Assembly (NCBI GenBank): GCA_022560025.1
Contig: JAFISE010000398.1
Span: 1 to 10,396, forward strand
Reading direction: 5' to 3'
Source of the DNA: Stagonosporopsis chrysanthemi
Taxonomy: Eukaryota > Ascomycota > Dothideomycetes > Pleosporales > Didymellaceae
DNA: 10,396 nt
Shown here: piece by piece, positions 7,987 through 10,396 of the stretch
How the letters are laid out: every line of letters begins with the position of its first letter
Numbering within the stretch: the stretch's first letter is position 1
The notes under the pieces: generated by a model
The model's input: only the letters and a program-made list of their open reading frames with translations
The model's database searches: none
Told to the model about the DNA's origin: nothing
Position numbers and translations under genes: made by a program

Positions 7987-8002
7987 GCTAACTTTTGAAT
8001 AG
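7987..8002 (+). promoter_or_regulatory. Putative 3' splice site of the antisense gene, right copy
   Basis: GCTAACTTTTGAATAG directly precedes the coiled-coil frame and is identical to the left arm (1961-1976 on the minus strand). The branch-point-like GCTAAC and the TAG acceptor are both kept although neighbouring positions have mutated. Confidence 0.45.
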
Positions 8003-8503
8003 GTGCCGATTTACGTTGGACCTGAGTACGATGCTTTTCAGGGCAACCTCGTCGTGTGGGAGGAGGCTACGGCAGAGGAAAGTGGGGAGTTGGGGGAGCT
8101 AGAGGCGACAGCTGCGCAGGCTGTTTGTAAGACTGCTTAGAATAACCTCTGTTGGTCAGCCCATGCCTTGGCGAGTGTGGTGCAGGTGGCGACTGCGCAG
8201 CTCAAAGAGGTGTCGGCCGCTGACGTGTTACTCCATCAGTACCACGTCCAGCCCGTCACTGATCGGGCCTTGATGGAGGCGATGGGGGCGCTCACCGCGC
8301 AGGTAAGGTCCCTGCGGGATGAGGTGGCAGAGCTCAGGCAGGCTGTGGTATCCCTGCAGGCTCTGGTGGTTGAGGCTCCATGGCGGAGCACTAGGGGCAA
8401 GGGTCCTAAGCAAACTGTGCCTAAGAAGGCTTAGCTTCCTTTGGATACTCCTATGGTGGACGCTGAGGAGGAGATAAGCGACGTTGGTGAGGCTCTGGCT
8501 TGA
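8003..8503 (+). pseudogene. Antisense coiled-coil ORF, right copy, two stops
   Basis: This is the counterpart of the 166-codon left ORF, of identical length with TGA at 8501-8503. It is broken by TAG at 8138-8140 (a Trp codon in the left copy) and TAG at 8432-8434 (CAG in the left copy). Substitutions against the left include Ser to Leu, Pro to Leu, Arg to Trp and Glu to Lys, all explicable by C-to-T or G-to-A. The heptad segment (VRSLRDEVAELRQAVVSLQ) is unchanged. Function would be lost if the gene is read through these codons. Confidence 0.6.
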
Positions 8504-8620
8504 TCACCACCTGTACAGTAGGGTGGACGTTTTCCTTTGTTACTTGGCTGGGTCAGTAGGTGTTTAGAGTAGTCAAGATTTTCTTTGTCTTTTAAATTCA
8601 TAACGTGCTCACTTAAACTG
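8504..8620. other. Spacer between antisense ORF and pol, right copy
   Basis: This is the counterpart of 1343-1459. No ORF or strong motif is seen. Confidence 0.45.
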
Positions 8621-10396
8621 TTACTGGCTGTTTTCTTCCTAGGATTTGATCTAATTTGGTAACTGCTTTGGGGGACCTAGTAATTGCAGATACTTATTGT
8701 GAAACGCTCTCAGCTTGTAGGGAGCGTTCTTAAAGTTTTCCGCTGGGTACTAGGTAGGGTCAGGGTCGTGTCCTAGCCAACTCACACGGTACTTCAAGCG
8801 TTGTTAGACTAGCTTACTTGCAAGTATCTCTTGTACTTCCTATTCCTCAATTCCTTGAATTGGGATACCTGAGGGTTTCGGGGCTTCTTGTCCAGGCAGA
8901 GGGTCTGCTGGGTCTTTGCAGAGTACATCTAGGGCGAAGACGTCGTGAATTTGTGAGCCAGGAGGAAGTTTCAAACGCCATGAATGACTAACTTGCTTAA
9001 GAACTTCAAACAGACCTTCCCAGAGGTCGGATAGCTTTCGGCTAGGACGCTCAACAGCTAAGTTCTTAGTTGACAAGTATACCTTATCACCCACTGCCCA
9101 GTCAACTGGACTGCGGTGCTTGTCCTTAGTAGCTCTTATTTGCAGCTGCGCCTTTTCTATGTTCTCCTTAGCTACCTTCCAAGCTTGGTGCATGCGGGTT
9201 GCTAGAGTAAGTGCATCCTGGTGGTTTAGGTCGTCACGAGGGGTCGTATCCGTATCATGTCTGTTCCACTGCCAGCTCTGTCTAGGTTCGCTTCCAAACA
9301 ATACTTGATAGGGAGTCATTCCAATGCTAGAATGAGGTAAGGTAAGCTGTGCGCGGTCGATAAGCGGCAGCAATTTGGACCAGTTATCTTGATAGTACGT
9401 CACAAACGGTCGTAGCCGCTGGTCAATGTACTTGTTTATGATCTCTGTTTGGCCGTCAGTTTCCTTATAGTAGGCAGTAGAAAGCTTGACTTTGACGCCA
9501 ATGATCTGACAGAACTCGGACCAGAAACGGGACACAAACTAGGGTCCACGATTGGACACTATTGATTTAGGGGTATGACCAAAACAATAGACCCATTGGA
9601 TGAACAAGGAGGCTATCTCTCGTGCAGTTGTGGTCTTGTAGCACGGGATAGTAATTGCCTGCTTTGTCAAACAGTCAATAATGACGAGTATTTAATCGTA
9701 TCCAGCTTTGTCCTTTGGAAAATCCTTGAAATCCATACACAGGTGCTGCATGGGTCGATCAGGGATAGGCAACAGGTGGAGATACCCGCGGAGTGGGGTC
9801 TGTTTCGGATGACCACGGCGACAAGGGATACAATTTCGCACATATCGTTCACAGCTAGCGCCCATGCCTTGCCAGTGATACTGTTGGGACAGTAGCTAGT
9901 AGGTTTTCTTCGCGCTTGGGTGAGCAGTGGATACTTGGTTGTAGGCTTCTTAGATGAGGCGCGTGCACAACAAGGAGTCTGAGGCTACACACAACCGATC
10001 TCGATATAGGAGCAGACCGTTATGGATCTGATAACCAGGGGCTAGGGATTTTCGCTCTTTCTCAAAGGCCTGGCGATTGTGTCGCAGCACGGCTTCGATC
10101 AGTTCCAAGGAGTCCAACTGCATCTCTGGCTGCAAGGTGCGGATAGCGTGTACTGAGGAATGCAAAAGATAGACTTGGGCAAGATCGGAGTTGATACGGT
10201 TGTGGAGTCGTTGGGGACCCAAAATCACTTGGGAGCGATTATCCTCCTGAGCCGTCTTGAGGTTGGCTAGGTCTTGCTCCCTTCGACTGAGGATATCAGC
10301 CCTCTCGTTGTTCTTCCCTGGGGTGTACTCGATTCGGAAGTTGAACGGAGCGAGTGCCTCCGCCCACCTGGCTTGTCGGGCATTCAAGACTTTGGT
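8621..10396 (-). pseudogene. Chromovirus pol 3' part, right copy: RNase H end, integrase, chromodomain, nine stops
   Basis: Read from the window edge on the minus strand, it begins with the end of RNase H and its linker (TKVLNARQARWAEAL, then YTPGKNNERADILSRR). A linker, the integrase zinc region, DDE core, GLF (GPF in the left copy) and chromodomain follow. One frame persists to TAA at 8621-8623, interrupted by stops whose codons cover 8639-8641, 8651-8653, 8750-8752, 8804-8806, 8837-8839, 9539-9541, 9692-9694, 9896-9898 and 9950-9952. Each is explained by C-to-T on one strand (for example CAG to TAG, TGG to TAG, CGA to TAA). The second catalytic Asp is Asn (SNRGP). The linker/RNase H part (9953-10396) is uninterrupted and is absent from the left side only because the window ends there. 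The copy is dead. Confidence 0.92.

Larger units (their letters stand above)
7012..9962 (-). repeat. Right arm of large inverted repeat
   Basis: This is the partner of 1-2951. The match starts exactly at the LTR terminus (7012, TGTAACAAC) and continues to the base matching window position 1, so the real repeat probably extends further on both sides. No net indel is seen against the left arm. Confidence 0.93.
7012..10396 (-). mobile_element. Ty3/gypsy chromovirus, right copy (3' part), inverted
   Basis: This is a second copy of the same chromovirus, on the minus strand. It runs from its 3' LTR (7012-7289) through the polypurine tract, the antisense cassette, chromodomain and integrase into the end of RNase H at the window edge. 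It is inserted in the RNase H region of the LINE. The five bases before its LTR, CTTAG (7007-7011), should recur beyond its 5' LTR outside the window if a 5 bp target duplication was made. It carries many more C-to-T/G-to-A changes than the left copy. Confidence 0.92.

Noticed and set aside
1..9962. Inverted repeat as terminal repeats of a giant DNA transposon
   Set aside because: The repeat boundaries at 2951 and 7012 are LTR termini next to polypurine tracts, and the arms encode retroviral-type integrase, so two LTR elements explain it.
1..9962. Inverted repeat as an assembly artefact
   Set aside because: The arms differ by many scattered substitutions and different stop codons, so they are not one sequence placed twice.

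Overview
The window looks like a transposon-dense, repeat-induced point mutation (RIP)-affected block of a filamentous ascomycete (Pezizomycotina-type) genome. There is no intact host gene, RNA gene or CRISPR array. The reasons are Ty3/gypsy chromovirus sequence, a fungal Tad1-like LINE, fungal-type intron signals and C-to-T/G-to-A decay. The species cannot be named from the sequence.

Layout. Positions 1-2951 and 7012-9962 form a large inverted repeat around a 4060 bp centre. Each arm is the 3' part of the same chromovirus: integrase, chromodomain, a 1.3 kb non-pol segment with an antisense ORF, a polypurine tract and a 278 bp 3' LTR. The arms are tail to tail, with the LTRs facing the centre. 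Left and right coordinates sum to 9963 at every landmark checked, so no net indel is visible over 2.95 kb. Beyond 9962 the right copy continues into its integrase/RNase H linker and the end of RNase H.

The centre (2952-7011) is the body of a Tad1-like LINE: an ORF1 (Gag-like) remnant, then ORF2 with endonuclease, reverse transcriptase and the start of RNase H. It is riddled with stops, yet ORF2 stays in one frame for almost 3 kb. By eye it has no cytosine left in a pyrimidine-C-purine context on either strand, so RIP-like mutation went to completion. Both LTRs mark a sharp end to this saturation. The simplest history is an old LINE mutated to saturation, then split by two later chromovirus insertions in opposite orientation. 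The right insertion lies inside its RNase H region.

The left chromovirus is the better copy, with one in-frame stop, in the chromodomain. The right has nine stops in the visible pol and has lost an integrase catalytic Asp. The least expected content is a GC-rich ORF antisense to the element between chromodomain and LTR, 166 codons in both arms. It encodes an acidic coiled-coil protein, begins at a good fungal 3' splice site, and has a cysteine-rich antisense frame upstream of it. It may be a spliced accessory gene carried by the retrotransposon.
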